Shown: positions 20,648 through 32,400, counted from the first letter of the stretch. The stretch: DNA of 64,000 nt from Gammaproteobacteria bacterium (GCA_018823025.1 JAHJJI010000071.1:1-64000), one strand, 5' to 3'. Made by a program: numbers and translations. Notes: generated from the letters alone by a model not told the origin.

Positions 20648-22075
20648 ATGACCAAAAAAATGTTACTTCCGGCGCTCATCGCCTCCCTGTTTGCCGCATC
20701 GGCGGCCAATGCCGCGACCACCTTGATTGCTATCGGCAGCCTGAGCGGCAACGCTTTCGACCTGTCATCCGAAACCCACGGCTTGCTCGAAAATGGTGTT
20801 GCCGGCAATCTTCTCGGCGGCGTTGGCTCCGGTTTTGCCTGGGCGGGGGGCAGCACTTTTATCGCCCTCCCGGACCGTGGCCCCAATGCGCTTGCTTACA
20901 ATCCGCTGGTGGCTGATACCACCTCCTACATCGACCGTTTTCATACCATCAATTTCAGCCTGATCCAAAATTCTGGCCCCGGGCTGGCTTACAATCTCAC
21001 TCCTACATTGACCAAGACCACGCTGTTGTCCAGTGCTAGCCCGCTCAACTACGGCACCGGCGCGCTGGGTACCGATTCCACGTATACCCTGGTTAGCGGC
21101 GTGCCGGCATTGAACGCAACCAACAACACCAATTACTTCACCGGTCGCTCGGATGGATTCAATTCCGCCTTGCCCTCCAGCAACGCCAACAATGCCCGTC
21201 TTGATCCCGAAGGTATACGCGTTTCCAACGATGGCAAGAGCGTTTTCGTTTCTGACGAATATGGTCCCTATGTCAGGCAGTTCGACCGCGCCAGCGGGCA
21301 GTTGATCAAGTCTTTTGCCCTGCCGGGCAATCTGGCAGTGGCCGTTCAGGGCCCCACCACGGCTTCGGAGCTTGCGCCAAACAACACCACCGGTCGGGTA
21401 GCCAACAAAGGCATGGAAGGCCTGGCGATCACACCGGACGGTAAGACCCTGGTCGGCGTGATGCAGGCGCCATTGCTCCAGGATGGCAGCAAACAGCTCA
21501 GGATCGTCACTATTGATATCGCGACCGGGGCTACTAAGGAATTCGGTTACAGGCTGACAACCGGCTCAGGCGTAAGCGAAATCGTGGCCATCAACGATCA
21601 TGAATTTCTGCTGGATGAGCGCGATGGCAAGGGATTGGGCGACGGAACAGCTGCCGTCGTCAAACAACTGTTCAAGGTGGATATCACCGGTGCCACCGAC
21701 ATCAGCGGTGTAGCCAGCATGACCTCATCGACCCCCGCAGTGAGCAAGACCCTGTTCCTGGATGTGGTTGCAGAGCTGAATGCAAAAGGCATCGCCAGCA
21801 CCGCTATTCCCTCCAAGCTCGAAGGCTTCGCGTTCGGCGAGGATCTGGCGGATGGCAGGCACACGCTGTGGATGGCCAATGATAATGACTTTGATACCGC
21901 CACCTCAGGCGATAACCAGTTTTACGTATTTGCAATCGACGCAAATACGCTGTCCACCTTCCAGGCACAAAACATCACCCCCTCCGCCGTCCCAGTTCCG
22001 GCCGCAGCCTGGCTGTTTGGCTCCGGCCTGCTGGGTTTGGCGGGCTTTGCAAGACGGCGGCGGTATCCGTCTTGA
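20648..22075 (+). CDS. Esterase-like activity of phytase family protein with VPLPA-CTERM sorting signal
   Basis: Signal peptide MTKKMLLPALIASLFAASAANA; RLDPEGIRVSNDGKSVFVSDEYGPYVRQFD, NKGMEGLAITPDGKTLVGVMQAPL; C-terminus VPVPAAAWLFGSGLLGLAGFARRRR. Confidence 0.87.
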   Translation: MTKKMLLPALIASLFAASAANAATTLIAIGSLSGNAFDLSSETHGLLENGVAGNLLGGVGSGFAWAGGSTFIALPDRGPNALAYNPLVADTTSYIDRFHTINFSLIQNSGPGLAYNLTPTLTKTTLLSSASPLNYGTGALGTDSTYTLVSGVPALNATNNTNYFTGRSDGFNSALPSSNANNARLDPEGIRVSNDGKSVFVSDEYGPYVRQFDRASGQLIKSFALPGNLAVAVQGPTTASELAPNNTTGRVANKGMEGLAITPDGKTLVGVMQAPLLQDGSKQLRIVTIDIATGATKEFGYRLTTGSGVSEIVAINDHEFLLDERDGKGLGDGTAAVVKQLFKVDITGATDISGVASMTSSTPAVSKTLFLDVVAELNAKGIASTAIPSKLEGFAFGEDLADGRHTLWMANDNDFDTATSGDNQFYVFAIDANTLSTFQAQNITPSAVPVPAAAWLFGSGLLGLAGFARRRRYPS

Positions 22076-22102
22076 TCCTGATTTAAAGAAGCCATGCTTG
22101 CG

Positions 22103-22129
22103 ACCCCGCCTCAGGGGCGGGGTTTTTTT
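22103..22129 (+). terminator. Rho-independent terminator
   Basis: accccgcctcaggggcggggttttttt immediately after the VPLPA-CTERM gene. Confidence 0.88.
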
Positions 22130-22193
22130 CGCATACGAGCCCAGCAACGACAAAACCTGCGCCGCTGAGCAGTCGAGGCATGGCCGCATTGAT

Positions 22194-22388
22194 CCGAACG
22201 GACTACAAAATCGTACAGCCTGTTCATAAGGCTCGTAACAATCAACAAGTAATCTGCATCCATCAGACATCAGATCGGAAACAGGTTCAGGCCTGAGCCG
22301 AACGGACTACAAAATTACTGAATCAGTCCATAAGTCTCGTAACAATCGGCAAGTAATCTGAGCAGGTCTGATCAGAAACGGTTTCAGG
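22194..22388. repeat. Imperfect tandem repeat, two ~91-98-bp units with ~104-bp period
   Basis: Both units share ccgaacggactacaaaat...cataag.ctcgtaacaatc..caagtaatctg...cagatc/gatcagaaac.g.ttcagg. Confidence 0.85.
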
Positions 22389-22399
22389 ACGTTACAAAG

Positions 22400-22475
22400 A
22401 ATTTAGCCACACCCGTCGCGAGGCGGGGTCGGAAAGCCACGGGTCTTAGAACAAGACAGCCGGGTCGCCATCGAA
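22400..22475 (+). ncRNA. Cyclic di-GMP-I (GEMM) riboswitch candidate
   Basis: TTTAGCCACACCCGTCGCGAGGCGGGGTCGGAAAGCCACGGGTCTTAGAACAAGACAGCCGGGTCGCC: GNRA-capped P2, AAAGCCACGGGTCT, AGACAGCCGGGTCGCC. Lies upstream of the VPLPA-CTERM gene at 22634. Confidence 0.85.
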
Positions 22476-22633
22476 AAGGTTCGCAGTCATGTCCCCTAAT
22501 TCTGCAGGGAACGGGCGGTCGGGCCAGGTGCTTGGGGGGCTGCAATAGCCCTGGCTTGATGCTCGAAGCCTGCCGCCCGGAGTTGGGTTTTGCTGGTTTA
22601 ACTATTGATCTTAACTTTAATTTGGAGAGAAAC

Positions 22634-23419
22634 ATGAAATTGAAACTAATCGCAGCAGCAGCAATGTTCGCAGTGGCCGGTCAGGCAGCTGCTTCTATTG
22701 CAGATGGCACCACCGGTAACGGCGAGTTGTTCCTGTCGGTGTATGACTCGGTTGCAAAAGTATCTTATGCCCGCGATCTGGGCATCACCATGAATGATTT
22801 CATGGCTTCCGGCTCGACAGCGGGCTATTCCCTTAACTTTGCTTCAGATGCGCTGTTGCAAAGCGCTTTTGCTTCGTTGAACGGGTTGAGGTGGAACGTA
22901 GTTGCGCTGGATGATACCGGTTCCGGCCTCAATGGGCAGCGTTATTTGTCCACTACCAATGACACTCTGACCAACGTCAAGAAGCAGACCAACAGCAATC
23001 TGACGCAGTTCAAATTAGTTAATGATTACGTGTCCTCCTCCAATAACTTGGGTACCCAAGTAGGTCCTGTTTCTACTAATGGTTCCAACGTTTCTGTGAC
23101 GACTGGCGGAAACGACTACTTTGAGATCAGCTCCGGTAATAAATGGTCCAACAAGGCGGTATTCGATAGCACTGCATTGGTTGGAGATAGCCTGGGTTTC
23201 TTCTATCTGACCCCAAGCAGCACCAGCGGTTTGAGCAAAGCATCCGTTACCCAGTTTGGTAGCGTTGATGGTGCCGCTACATGGACACTGGCTTCCAACG
23301 GCAATCTGAGCTACAGCGTCCCCGCGCCTGTCGCTGCCGTGCCAGTACCTGCTGCGCTGTGGTTGCTTGGCTCGGGTCTGATCGGCATGGTAGGTGTCGC
23401 TCGCCGCAAGTCTACCTAA
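22634..23419 (+). CDS. VPLPA-CTERM sorting domain protein of unknown function
   Basis: RBS ggagagaaac; signal peptide MKLKLIAAAAMFAVAGQAAAS; C-terminus VPVPAALWLLGSGLIGMVGVARRKST. Confidence 0.88.
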   Translation: MKLKLIAAAAMFAVAGQAAASIADGTTGNGELFLSVYDSVAKVSYARDLGITMNDFMASGSTAGYSLNFASDALLQSAFASLNGLRWNVVALDDTGSGLNGQRYLSTTNDTLTNVKKQTNSNLTQFKLVNDYVSSSNNLGTQVGPVSTNGSNVSVTTGGNDYFEISSGNKWSNKAVFDSTALVGDSLGFFYLTPSSTSGLSKASVTQFGSVDGAATWTLASNGNLSYSVPAPVAAVPVPAALWLLGSGLIGMVGVARRKST

Positions 23420-23466
23420 TAACGCTTCGCTTAATTTATTGAAATTTTATAAAAAAGGAATAAATC

Positions 23467-24714
23467 ATGAAACTGAACAAAATTTCCGCTGCTTGTGGTC
23501 TGGCTGTTGCTGTTCTTTCCGCGCAAGCGTTTGCCCATGGCCCTGCTGTTACGCCTGACCTGCAAGTGTTTATCTCTGGTGCTTCTGCACAGCAACTGAC
23601 TCTGGGCAAGATCGTCGAGGGCATGATGACTGCCGGCACCATCGATGTGTTCTACGATACCAACAGCAGCGGCAAGGACTATCGTGCTTACTTCGGTACG
23701 GTTAACGGAACCGGTACATCACTTGACGGCAAAAAAGTACTAATTCATAACCGTGCCAAAGGCGGTTCGGTGTGGGGCGTGAACCCTGTAGCGCGTGCTC
23801 AAGCTATCAGCCGAATGGCAGTCGACGGAACCGCTGGTAACTGTGCAGCTGTAGCCAATGCGGTTTTCCCCGCGGCTACCTACAAGTGCGCCAACACGGT
23901 GAATGCCGTGCCTGACGCAGGTGTTTCAGATGTGGAGCCAGGCCTGTTCAGTGGTATCAACGTGGCTAACGGCGATAGCGAGTTGACCGACGCAGAGCGC
24001 GCTAAACTGACCGTAGCTAGCCAGAATGCCGTGATCATGGGTATCGCAGTCACCAAAAACATGCCTTTGGCCAGCCTGAGCCGTGCCCAGATTACCAGTA
24101 TGTTGACCGGTGCGTACCAGGACTGGAGCCAGGTTGATGCTTCCCTGTCCGGCCCGATCATCGTTGAGCGTCGCGTGAATGGCTCAGGTACCCAAGCGGG
24201 TGCAAATGCATATTTCTTGGGCTACCCATGCTCTACCGGCAAACTGGCACCTGCTACGGCATCAAATAGTGTAGCAGGCGGCTACACTGTGGTGGAAAAC
24301 TCGGGTTCCGGTGATGTTAAAGCTGCTTTGAATGCTCTTCCTGCAACCAAGATGGCAATTGGTATTCTCTCCACGGAAAGCGTGTCGACCACTTCAGACA
24401 ACTGGAAACACATTCCCATTGACGGTGTTGAGCCATCTATAGCCAATGCTGCTAATGGAAAGTATGACTACTTCGTCGAGCAAACCATTCAGTACCGCAA
24501 TGCCACGGTGAATGGCGTGGCTGCACCATCTGGCAATATGGCTGTTTTTCTTGCTGACTTCATTACGCGTTCGGGCAACCCTGACATTCTTTCAACTTTG
24601 AAGGGTGTATCTGCATTGCCAACCAATTATGACCCAACTGCTTACCCAGCTGGTCAAGTTATGAAGGGCACCAAACTGAACAATACTTGCCAGCCGACCC
24701 AGCTGTTCTATTAA
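23467..24714 (+). CDS. Secreted PstS/DING-like periplasmic binding-fold protein
   Basis: Signal peptide MKLNKISAACGLAVAVLSAQAFA; LQVFISGASAQQ, IVERRVNGSGTQAGANAYFLG resemble phosphate-binding-like folds. Confidence 0.65.
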   Translation: MKLNKISAACGLAVAVLSAQAFAHGPAVTPDLQVFISGASAQQLTLGKIVEGMMTAGTIDVFYDTNSSGKDYRAYFGTVNGTGTSLDGKKVLIHNRAKGGSVWGVNPVARAQAISRMAVDGTAGNCAAVANAVFPAATYKCANTVNAVPDAGVSDVEPGLFSGINVANGDSELTDAERAKLTVASQNAVIMGIAVTKNMPLASLSRAQITSMLTGAYQDWSQVDASLSGPIIVERRVNGSGTQAGANAYFLGYPCSTGKLAPATASNSVAGGYTVVENSGSGDVKAALNALPATKMAIGILSTESVSTTSDNWKHIPIDGVEPSIANAANGKYDYFVEQTIQYRNATVNGVAAPSGNMAVFLADFITRSGNPDILSTLKGVSALPTNYDPTAYPAGQVMKGTKLNNTCQPTQLFY

Positions 24715-24770
24715 TTTAAAGTTCATCCCTGTTGCCGGGAGCGGTGCAGTTCCGCCCCTGGCAATGGTTT

Positions 24771-24806
24771 CGGGTCGGCCAGTTTCTTGGCCGGCCCGGT
24801 TTTTTA
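24771..24806 (+). terminator. Rho-independent terminator
   Basis: cgggtcggccagtttcttggccggcccggtttttta. Confidence 0.85.
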
Positions 24807-24858
24807 TCCGTCTTGGCAGCAGGATGGATAAATAACCGCAGAGGAAAATTCAAGAATA

Positions 24859-26439
24859 ATGATGATGCGTGTACTGTGTATTTTGCTGGCCAGCCTGGTG
24901 TGGGCGATGCCATTGAAGGCTGAAGAAACGCCTGTCACCAAGGACGACGGGCGGCGTTTCGACGTGATGGAATTTCAGGTTCGGGGGAATACCGTTTTGC
25001 CATCCCTGACGATCGAGGATGCGGTCTATCCCTACCTGGGTGAATCCAGGTCGGTCGAGGATATCGAGCACGCGCGCGAGAACCTGGAGAAGGTGTATCG
25101 GGATGCCGGTTACCTGACGGTTCTGGTGGATATCCCGGAACAAAAGGTCGAAAGCGGTCTGGTCACCCTGCAAGTCACCGAAGGCAAGGTGGCGCGCACT
25201 CGTGTGGTCGGCTCACATTATTTTTCGCAGGGTCGCATCCGCGATAAAACGCCGGAACTGGCCGAAGGCAGCGTGCCGTATTTCCCGGATGTGCAGAAAC
25301 AGATCGCCGCCGTCAACACCACGCCGGACCGGCGCGTGACGCCGGTGCTCAAGCCGGGCAGAACGCCGGGTACGGTCGAGGTGGATCTCAAGGTGGACGA
25401 CCAGCTTCCCCTCCATGGCAACCTGGAACTCAATAATCGCAAGAGCGGCAATACCACGCCGTTGCGACTGAGCGGCATGGTGCGCTACGACAACCTGTGG
25501 CAACGCGAGCACAGCCTTGCCCTGCAGTTTCAGACCGCGCCGGAGAATGTGGACGAAGCCAAAGTGCTGTCCGCTACCTATGTGATGCCCTGGTCCGCCA
25601 ATGGCGACATGCTGGCACTGTATGCAGTTCGCTCGCGGAGTAACGTCGCGGTAGTGGGCGGCCTGTCGGTGCTGGGCTCAGGTGATATTTACGGCATACG
25701 CCGCATTGTGCCGTTGCCGGCACGCGAGAATTTATTTCACTCGATCAGCCTGGGCGCTGATTACAAGAGCTTCAAGGAAAACCTTGTGATGCAAGGAGCG
25801 GACAGTTCTAAAACGCCGATCAGCTATGTGCCATTCACGCTGGCCTATAACGCCACGCTGCAGGACCGGGAGTCGCAGACCCAGGCCAATGCCAGCGCCA
25901 ACTTCGCCATGCGCGGCATCGGCGATACGTATGGCGAATTCGAAAACAAACGCTACAAGGCGCAGCCGAATTATTTTTACCTCAAGGCGGATCTGACCCA
26001 TACCCGCAAGCTATATGACGAATTCAGCCTGGTCGCCAAGTTGGGCTGGCAGTTGGCGAACATGCCGCTGATCAGCAACGAGCAGTTCAGCGCAGGCGGC
26101 GCCGAGAGCGTGCGCGGCTATCTCGAATCGGAAGCCCTGGGGGATGACGCTCTGCAGGGTGGACTGGAGTTGCGTACACCTTCCTTGGCCAAGGGCCTGC
26201 CGGACAGCATCGATGAACTGCGCTTTCTGGCTTTTACCGAAGGTGCGGTGCTCCGTGTAAAAGACACTCTGCCGCAGCAGACTGCACGTTTTATTTTGTC
26301 TAGCGTGGGTATCGGCATGCGACTCAAGGCGATGCGGCATCTCACCGCGTCGCTCGATGTGGGCTGGCCGTTCAAGGACACCACGAATACCCGCAGCGGC
26401 GATCCACGGACGCATTTCAAGATGCAATACGAATTCTGA
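24859..26439 (+). CDS. ShlB/FhaC/HecB-type two-partner secretion outer-membrane transporter (TpsB)
   Basis: Signal peptide; POTRA (VMEFQVRGNTVLPSLTIEDAVYPYLGESRSVEDIEHARENLEKVYRDAGYLTVLVDIPEQ); barrel end EQFSAGGAESVRGYLESEALGD...MQYEF. Confidence 0.93.
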   Translation: MMMRVLCILLASLVWAMPLKAEETPVTKDDGRRFDVMEFQVRGNTVLPSLTIEDAVYPYLGESRSVEDIEHARENLEKVYRDAGYLTVLVDIPEQKVESGLVTLQVTEGKVARTRVVGSHYFSQGRIRDKTPELAEGSVPYFPDVQKQIAAVNTTPDRRVTPVLKPGRTPGTVEVDLKVDDQLPLHGNLELNNRKSGNTTPLRLSGMVRYDNLWQREHSLALQFQTAPENVDEAKVLSATYVMPWSANGDMLALYAVRSRSNVAVVGGLSVLGSGDIYGIRRIVPLPARENLFHSISLGADYKSFKENLVMQGADSSKTPISYVPFTLAYNATLQDRESQTQANASANFAMRGIGDTYGEFENKRYKAQPNYFYLKADLTHTRKLYDEFSLVAKLGWQLANMPLISNEQFSAGGAESVRGYLESEALGDDALQGGLELRTPSLAKGLPDSIDELRFLAFTEGAVLRVKDTLPQQTARFILSSVGIGMRLKAMRHLTASLDVGWPFKDTTNTRSGDPRTHFKMQYEF

Positions 26440-26451
26440 TCGGAGTGGATC

Positions 26452-29400
26452 ATGGCGGGCTATAAATATCTGGTAATGGAGCGTCGCTCGGCAAGCAGCC
26501 TGATCGTGTTGCTGGCTTGTGGTGCACTTAGCTGCTCGACTGCCTATGCCGCGCAGTTGCTTGCACCAGGCACCTTGCCCGTGGCCAGCGCCAACTGGCT
26601 GGGCAGCGGTAGCGCGACTCTCAGTCAGGGGTTGAACCAGTTGACGATCAACCAGGCCAGTCAGAGAGCGATACTCAACTGGCAAAGCTTCAATATTGCC
26701 AATGGCAGTTCGGTGAGTTTCGTCCAGCCGGATGCATCGGCTGTCGCGTTGAATCGTATCTACGATCAGAACCCGAGCGTGATCCAGGGCGCGTTGAACG
26801 CTAACGGCCAAGTTTACCTGATCAACAATAATGGCATCTTGTTCGACAAGGGCGCGCAGATCAACGTGCATACCCTGGTGGCGTCCACCCTGGATATCAG
26901 CGATGACATCTTCAACAAGGGAATCGGCGCCATCACGGATGGCAATCCGGTGTTTGCCGGCGGCAGCGTTCCTGATGGCATGGTGCGCGTCGAGGCGGGC
27001 GCCCAGCTGAATGCGGCGTCGGGCGGCAAGATCATGCTGTTCGCGCCGAAGGTGGAAAACAACGGCGTGATTACCACGCCGGATGGACAGACCATTCTTG
27101 CCGCGGGTAGCAAGGTGTACCTGGCGCCTTCGCCGGACACCGACCCCGGCCTGCGCGGTTTGCTGGTCGAGGTGGATAACGGCGGCAGCGCCAGCAACCA
27201 GAACCTGGGCAAGATCATCGCGGCGCGCGGTAACGTGACGCTGGCCGGCTTGGCGGTGAACCAGCAGGGCAGGATTACTGCCACGACTTCGGTCAACTCG
27301 AATGGCTCGATCCGCTTGCTGGCCAGGGATACGGTGCAGGCAGTCGCCACTTCCAACGATGGTAGCGGCAACAAAACCGTGACGGCTACGCGTACCGGGA
27401 CAGTAACCCTGCAAGGTTCGAACAGCGTGACCGAAGTGACGCCAGACCTTGGCGATGCAACAACCAGTCCGGACGAGCAGGCATTTTATGCCTCGCGCGT
27501 TGAAGTGATGGGCGGGAAGATTCAGATGCTGGAGGGCAGCCGTATTGTAGCTGCGGGTGGAGAAGTCAGCCTGACCGCGCTGGAAAATCCGTCCAATCCG
27601 AAAATTTCCGTTGCCGGGTCGGCAGTCAATGCCAGCCGCGTGTACCTGGATGGCAGCAGTGCTATCGATGTGTCCGGCACGCAGAATGTAGAGGTGCCGA
27701 TTGAACGCAACCTGGTTAAAGTCGATCTTTACGGCAGCGTGCTGAAAGATTCCCCGTTGCAGAACAGCGGCCCCCTGCGCGGCAAGACCATTAGCGTGGA
27801 TATCACCAAGGGAACGCCGCTGGGAGATTATTCCGGTTACGAAGCGGGAATCGGCCGTACCGTGGCCGAACGCACCGCGGCAGGCGGTAAGGTAAAAATG
27901 ACTTCCGAGGGCGACATCGTGGTGCGCCAGGGCGCGACGGTAAACCTGTCCGGCGGGTCGCTGCATTATCTGGATGGGTACCTCAATACCACCAAACTGG
28001 TTTCGCAAGGCAAGATTGTCGATATCAGCGAAGCCACACCGGATCGGGTCTATGAGGGGATCGTCGGCACCATTACGCGCGACCATGCCAAGTGGGGCGT
28101 GACGGAAAGCTGGGTGTCAACCCTGGCTGCACGCGGCCAATTCACGCAAGGTTACGTAGAAGGCAAGAACGCCGGAACGCTGCAGTTCATCGCTCCCTCA
28201 ATGACGATGGAAGGTACGGTCATCGGCAAGACCACCGCCGGAATCTATCAGCGCCAGCCTTACTCCATTGACCTTGACTATGCGCCTTACAAGACACTGC
28301 ATAAGATGTTGCCAAACGGCGCCACTCTGATCGTCGGCGATGATGCGCAGGCAACACAAGCCAATCCGGATTTCAAAACATCGTCGGTGAGTTTTGTGGC
28401 GCAAGCCACGCCATTGCCGGATGGTTTTGTTGCCGATACCGCGCTGTCGGCGGAGCGTACCGGCCAGGTGCAACTTGCCGCCGGACTGATCGGCAAGGAC
28501 GCCGTCGCCAATCTGGCAGTATATAGCAATGGCAAGATCGATCTGGCGTCGGGCCTCACGCTGAATGCGCCCGGCGGCAGTGTCAGCCTGGTTGGCCGGG
28601 AAGTGGCAGTGGCGGGCAATATCGATGTTCAATCCGGCAGTATTACGCTGCAATCGCGAGACGTTTTTGGTCAGCCAGCAGGAAGCGCCAATACGGTTTC
28701 CGTCAGCGGGACGCTGAGTGCAAGCGGCGGCTGGGTTAACGATTATGCCGCTATCCGCACGGGGGGCGTAGCGAACGACCCCGTGCTGACAAAAGGCGGT
28801 TCGATCGTCATCAGGTCGTTGACAGATGTCTTGCTGCAGCCAAGCAGCACACTCGATGTTTCCGGTGGCGGCTGGGTCGATGCCAAGGGCGTATTGGCGG
28901 GCAAGGGCGACGCGGGGTCCATCGATATCGCCAGTGGTGCCGGACTCCCGGCGACAGAGCGCAATGCCACCACGCTGACCCTGGGCAACCTGTATGGGTA
29001 CGCCTTGGGCAAGGGCGGATCTTTGAGCTTGAGTACCGGCAAGGTGCAAATCGGCGCTGCCGGACAGCCGGGTGACTTGGCCCTTTCCACATCCTTCTTC
29101 AGTCAGGGCGGTTTTTCCAAGATTAAGGTCAACGGCACGGATGGGCTGAATATCGCCGCCGGATCGGCAATCCAGGGCATGGCAGAAAGCCTGGTGATCA
29201 ATCCGCAATACCGTGCGACTGCAACTGGGCGCAGCATGGCCGCTATCAGCCATCGCGAATTGCTGCCTGACCCATTACGCAAGCCAGGCAGCCTGACTTT
29301 CTCAGCCAGCAGCCAGCTCTACGGCAATCTGGACATGCAGAAGGGCGCCAGGATTGCGGTGGATGCCGGCGGTAGTATCAATTTGAGTGCCGGACGCCAA

Positions 29401-32400
29401 ATGACGGTGGACGGGACGCTGACCGCGTCTGCTGGAACTATCGGCCTGACCCTGCTGGGAACACCAGGCTCAGGTGGCGACGACGCTTACGGGTTCCTGC
29501 CGAATCAATCCATCTGGCTGGGAAAAGACGCGCAATTGTTGAGCCGCGGTTTTGACAACACGCTGGTCAAGGACAATGGCCTGCGTCAGGGAGAAATCCT
29601 CGACGGCGGGCAGGTTTCGATAAACGCGCAAAAAGGTTACGTGGTCACCGAGACGGGTTCGCTGATCGACGTGTCCGGCACCAGCGGTGCCGTGGATGTG
29701 CTGCGCGGCGCTGGCGGGAGGTCCACTTACCAGGGTATGGAAGTGGCCAGCAATGCGGGGTCTATCAACATTGCTGCAAGCGAAGGAACCTTACTGGATG
29801 GCGGTATGCTCGGCAGGGCGGGTGGCACCGGTGCGCTGGGGGGCGCTTTCAGCCTGAAGGTGGATCGCGGCGATAATTATGATCCGGCTTTTGTGTTTAG
29901 CTCGGGTGTGACCTCCTATCCTGGTGCGGACCGTCAGGTGGTCGTGTCGCAACAGGGCGGCTTTGTGCCCGCAGGACTCAAAGCGGGGGATGTCATCGAT
30001 ACGGCAACCCTCAACGGCAAAGGCAAGGTGGCGGCCGATAGCCTGATGAACGGTGGGTTTGCGCAGATTGCGCTGCAAGCGAAAGATGCGGTGAGCTTCG
30101 ATGGCGACGTCACACTGCAAACGGCGCGCAGCATCCAGCTGGATGCACCCACTATCGTTGCGGACTATGGCAAGACAGTTAACCTGAGCAGCGGCTATGT
30201 CGGCATCGCCAACAGCAATCCAAAATACCAGGCATTGCCCAAAGTGCAGGGTGGCTCCGCCCGTTTGAACGTCGCGGCGCAATGGATAGACCTGACCGGC
30301 AAGGTGGCGCTCAACGGTTTCGGCCAGACTGTGCTGGCCAGCAGCGGCGATATCCGCTTGAAAGGCGTGTGGAACCAGGATAATTCCAACCGTGCCCTGC
30401 TCGGCTCGTTCAGCACCGCTGGCGATCTGGAAATGCGCGCGCGGCAGATTTATCCCACCACCCTGAGCGAGTTCGAAATAGCCATTGCCGGCAACCCTGC
30501 CGGCACGCTGCATATTGCAGCCAATGGCAGCGATACGCCGGTGCTTGCCGCTGGCGGCAAGCTGACCTTGAGCGCGCCGAACATTGTCCAGGACGGCGTG
30601 CTCAAGGCGCCGCTCGGGGAGGTCGTCCTGTCGGCGGATAACAGTCTGACTCTGGGCAGCGCTAGCATTACTTCGGTGTCGGCGGAAGGTCAGGTGATTC
30701 CTTTCGGCATGACCTCCAATGGCAAGGATTGGCAGTATGCGCTGGATGGTTCGACCAATCTGTCCATTACCACACCACCGGAAAAGCGCGTCACGCTCGA
30801 TGGTAACGATATCAACATCAAGAATGGCGCCAGGGTGGATCTGTCCGGCGGCGGCGATCTGTACGCCTACGAGTTCATCCCCGGTCCGCCCGGTCGCTCG
30901 GTGGATATACTGGATGTCGGTTTCAGCAGCAATAGCTATGCCGTGATGCCGGGTCTGAAGGGGGCTTATGCGCCTTACGATACCCAGTATTCCGCGGGAT
31001 CTTCCCTCAAACCGGGCGACAGCGTCTATCTCTCCGCGGCCAATGGCTTGCCGGCCGGGATCTACACCTTGTTGCCGGCGCGCTATGCCCTGCTGCCGGG
31101 CGCTTTCCTGGTGCAGTCGGTGAGCGGCTACCGCGACATGCAGCCGCAGCAAAAGGTTAACCTGGCCGACGGCACGCAAATCGTGGCGGGTTATCGCACT
31201 GTCACGGATAAGCTTAATGATGTGGCACGGTTTTCCGGTTTTGCGCTTCGCTCCGGTGCGGACATCAAGAAGGAAGCGGAATACCAGCAAAGCACCGCAA
31301 GCCAGTTCTTTGCCCAGCAAGCCCAGTTAAATGGAACCGCTGTGCCGCGCCTGCCTGTGGATGCCGGCCAACTGGTGCTGGCGCCGCACAATACTCTGGC
31401 CCTGCAAGGCGATCCGCTCAAGACCAACCATGATGGCGGACGCGGCGCGATCGTGGACGTCGACGTGAATAATCTGTTTATCGGCGACGGTACCAATACG
31501 GGCCCTGCCGGCTATGTCAGTATCGATGCCACTACGCTGACCCGGCTGAACGCGGAAAGCGTGTTGCTGGGCGGTACTCGCAAGACTGCGACCGACGGCG
31601 TGGAAATTAATGTGGACAGCGATCATGTGGTGGTTGCCAACAGTGTGGAGCATGCGCTCAAGGCGCCGGAAATCATTCTGGTCGCCAGGGACAAAATCAC
31701 TGTCAACGCAGGCAGCGATATTGAAGGCGCCGGCAGTGCCGGGTCATCGCAAGATCTGATCGTGGGGCGCGGCAGCAACGGCGACGGCGCATTGCTGCGC
31801 GTGGCCGCCGGAGATCATGTCGAGGTAAAACGCGAGAACGTGCAACGTGCAGCCGGTACCCTGGACGTGGGCAGCAATGTGTTGCTCGCCGGCACCTCGA
31901 TTACGCTGGACGCCACGCTCGACACAGCATCCAAAGCCGACCTGCAACTGGATGGCGGCAGCCTGAGCCTGGGAGCGGGACGGATCAGTATGGGCGACAC
32001 TCCGGTGGGCACGAGTGGTCTTGCCCTGTCGGGCGCTAAACTTGCCGAGTTGGGCAGCCTGACCGGGCTTTACCTGAAGAGCTACAGCACCATCGATTTC
32101 TACGGCAACCTGGAGTTGGGCACCGGACAGTCCCGCATTCAGCACCTTGCGCTGGATGCGGGCAGCCTGCGCGGATTCGGCAATGCCGGTAATTCGGCCA
32201 CCCTGGCGGCCGGCGATATAGCCCTGCATAACAGCAGCACGCCAAATGCGGAAGTCGCGGCTGCGGCCGGAAGCGCGCTGAACTTGCAGAGTCTGCATGG
32301 TATTACCCTGGCCGAAGGCAACCAGCATGTCAGTGGTTTTGGCAGCATGAACCTGGCCACCGGCGGGGATGTCAACGGGCATGGTACAGGCGCATTGCTG

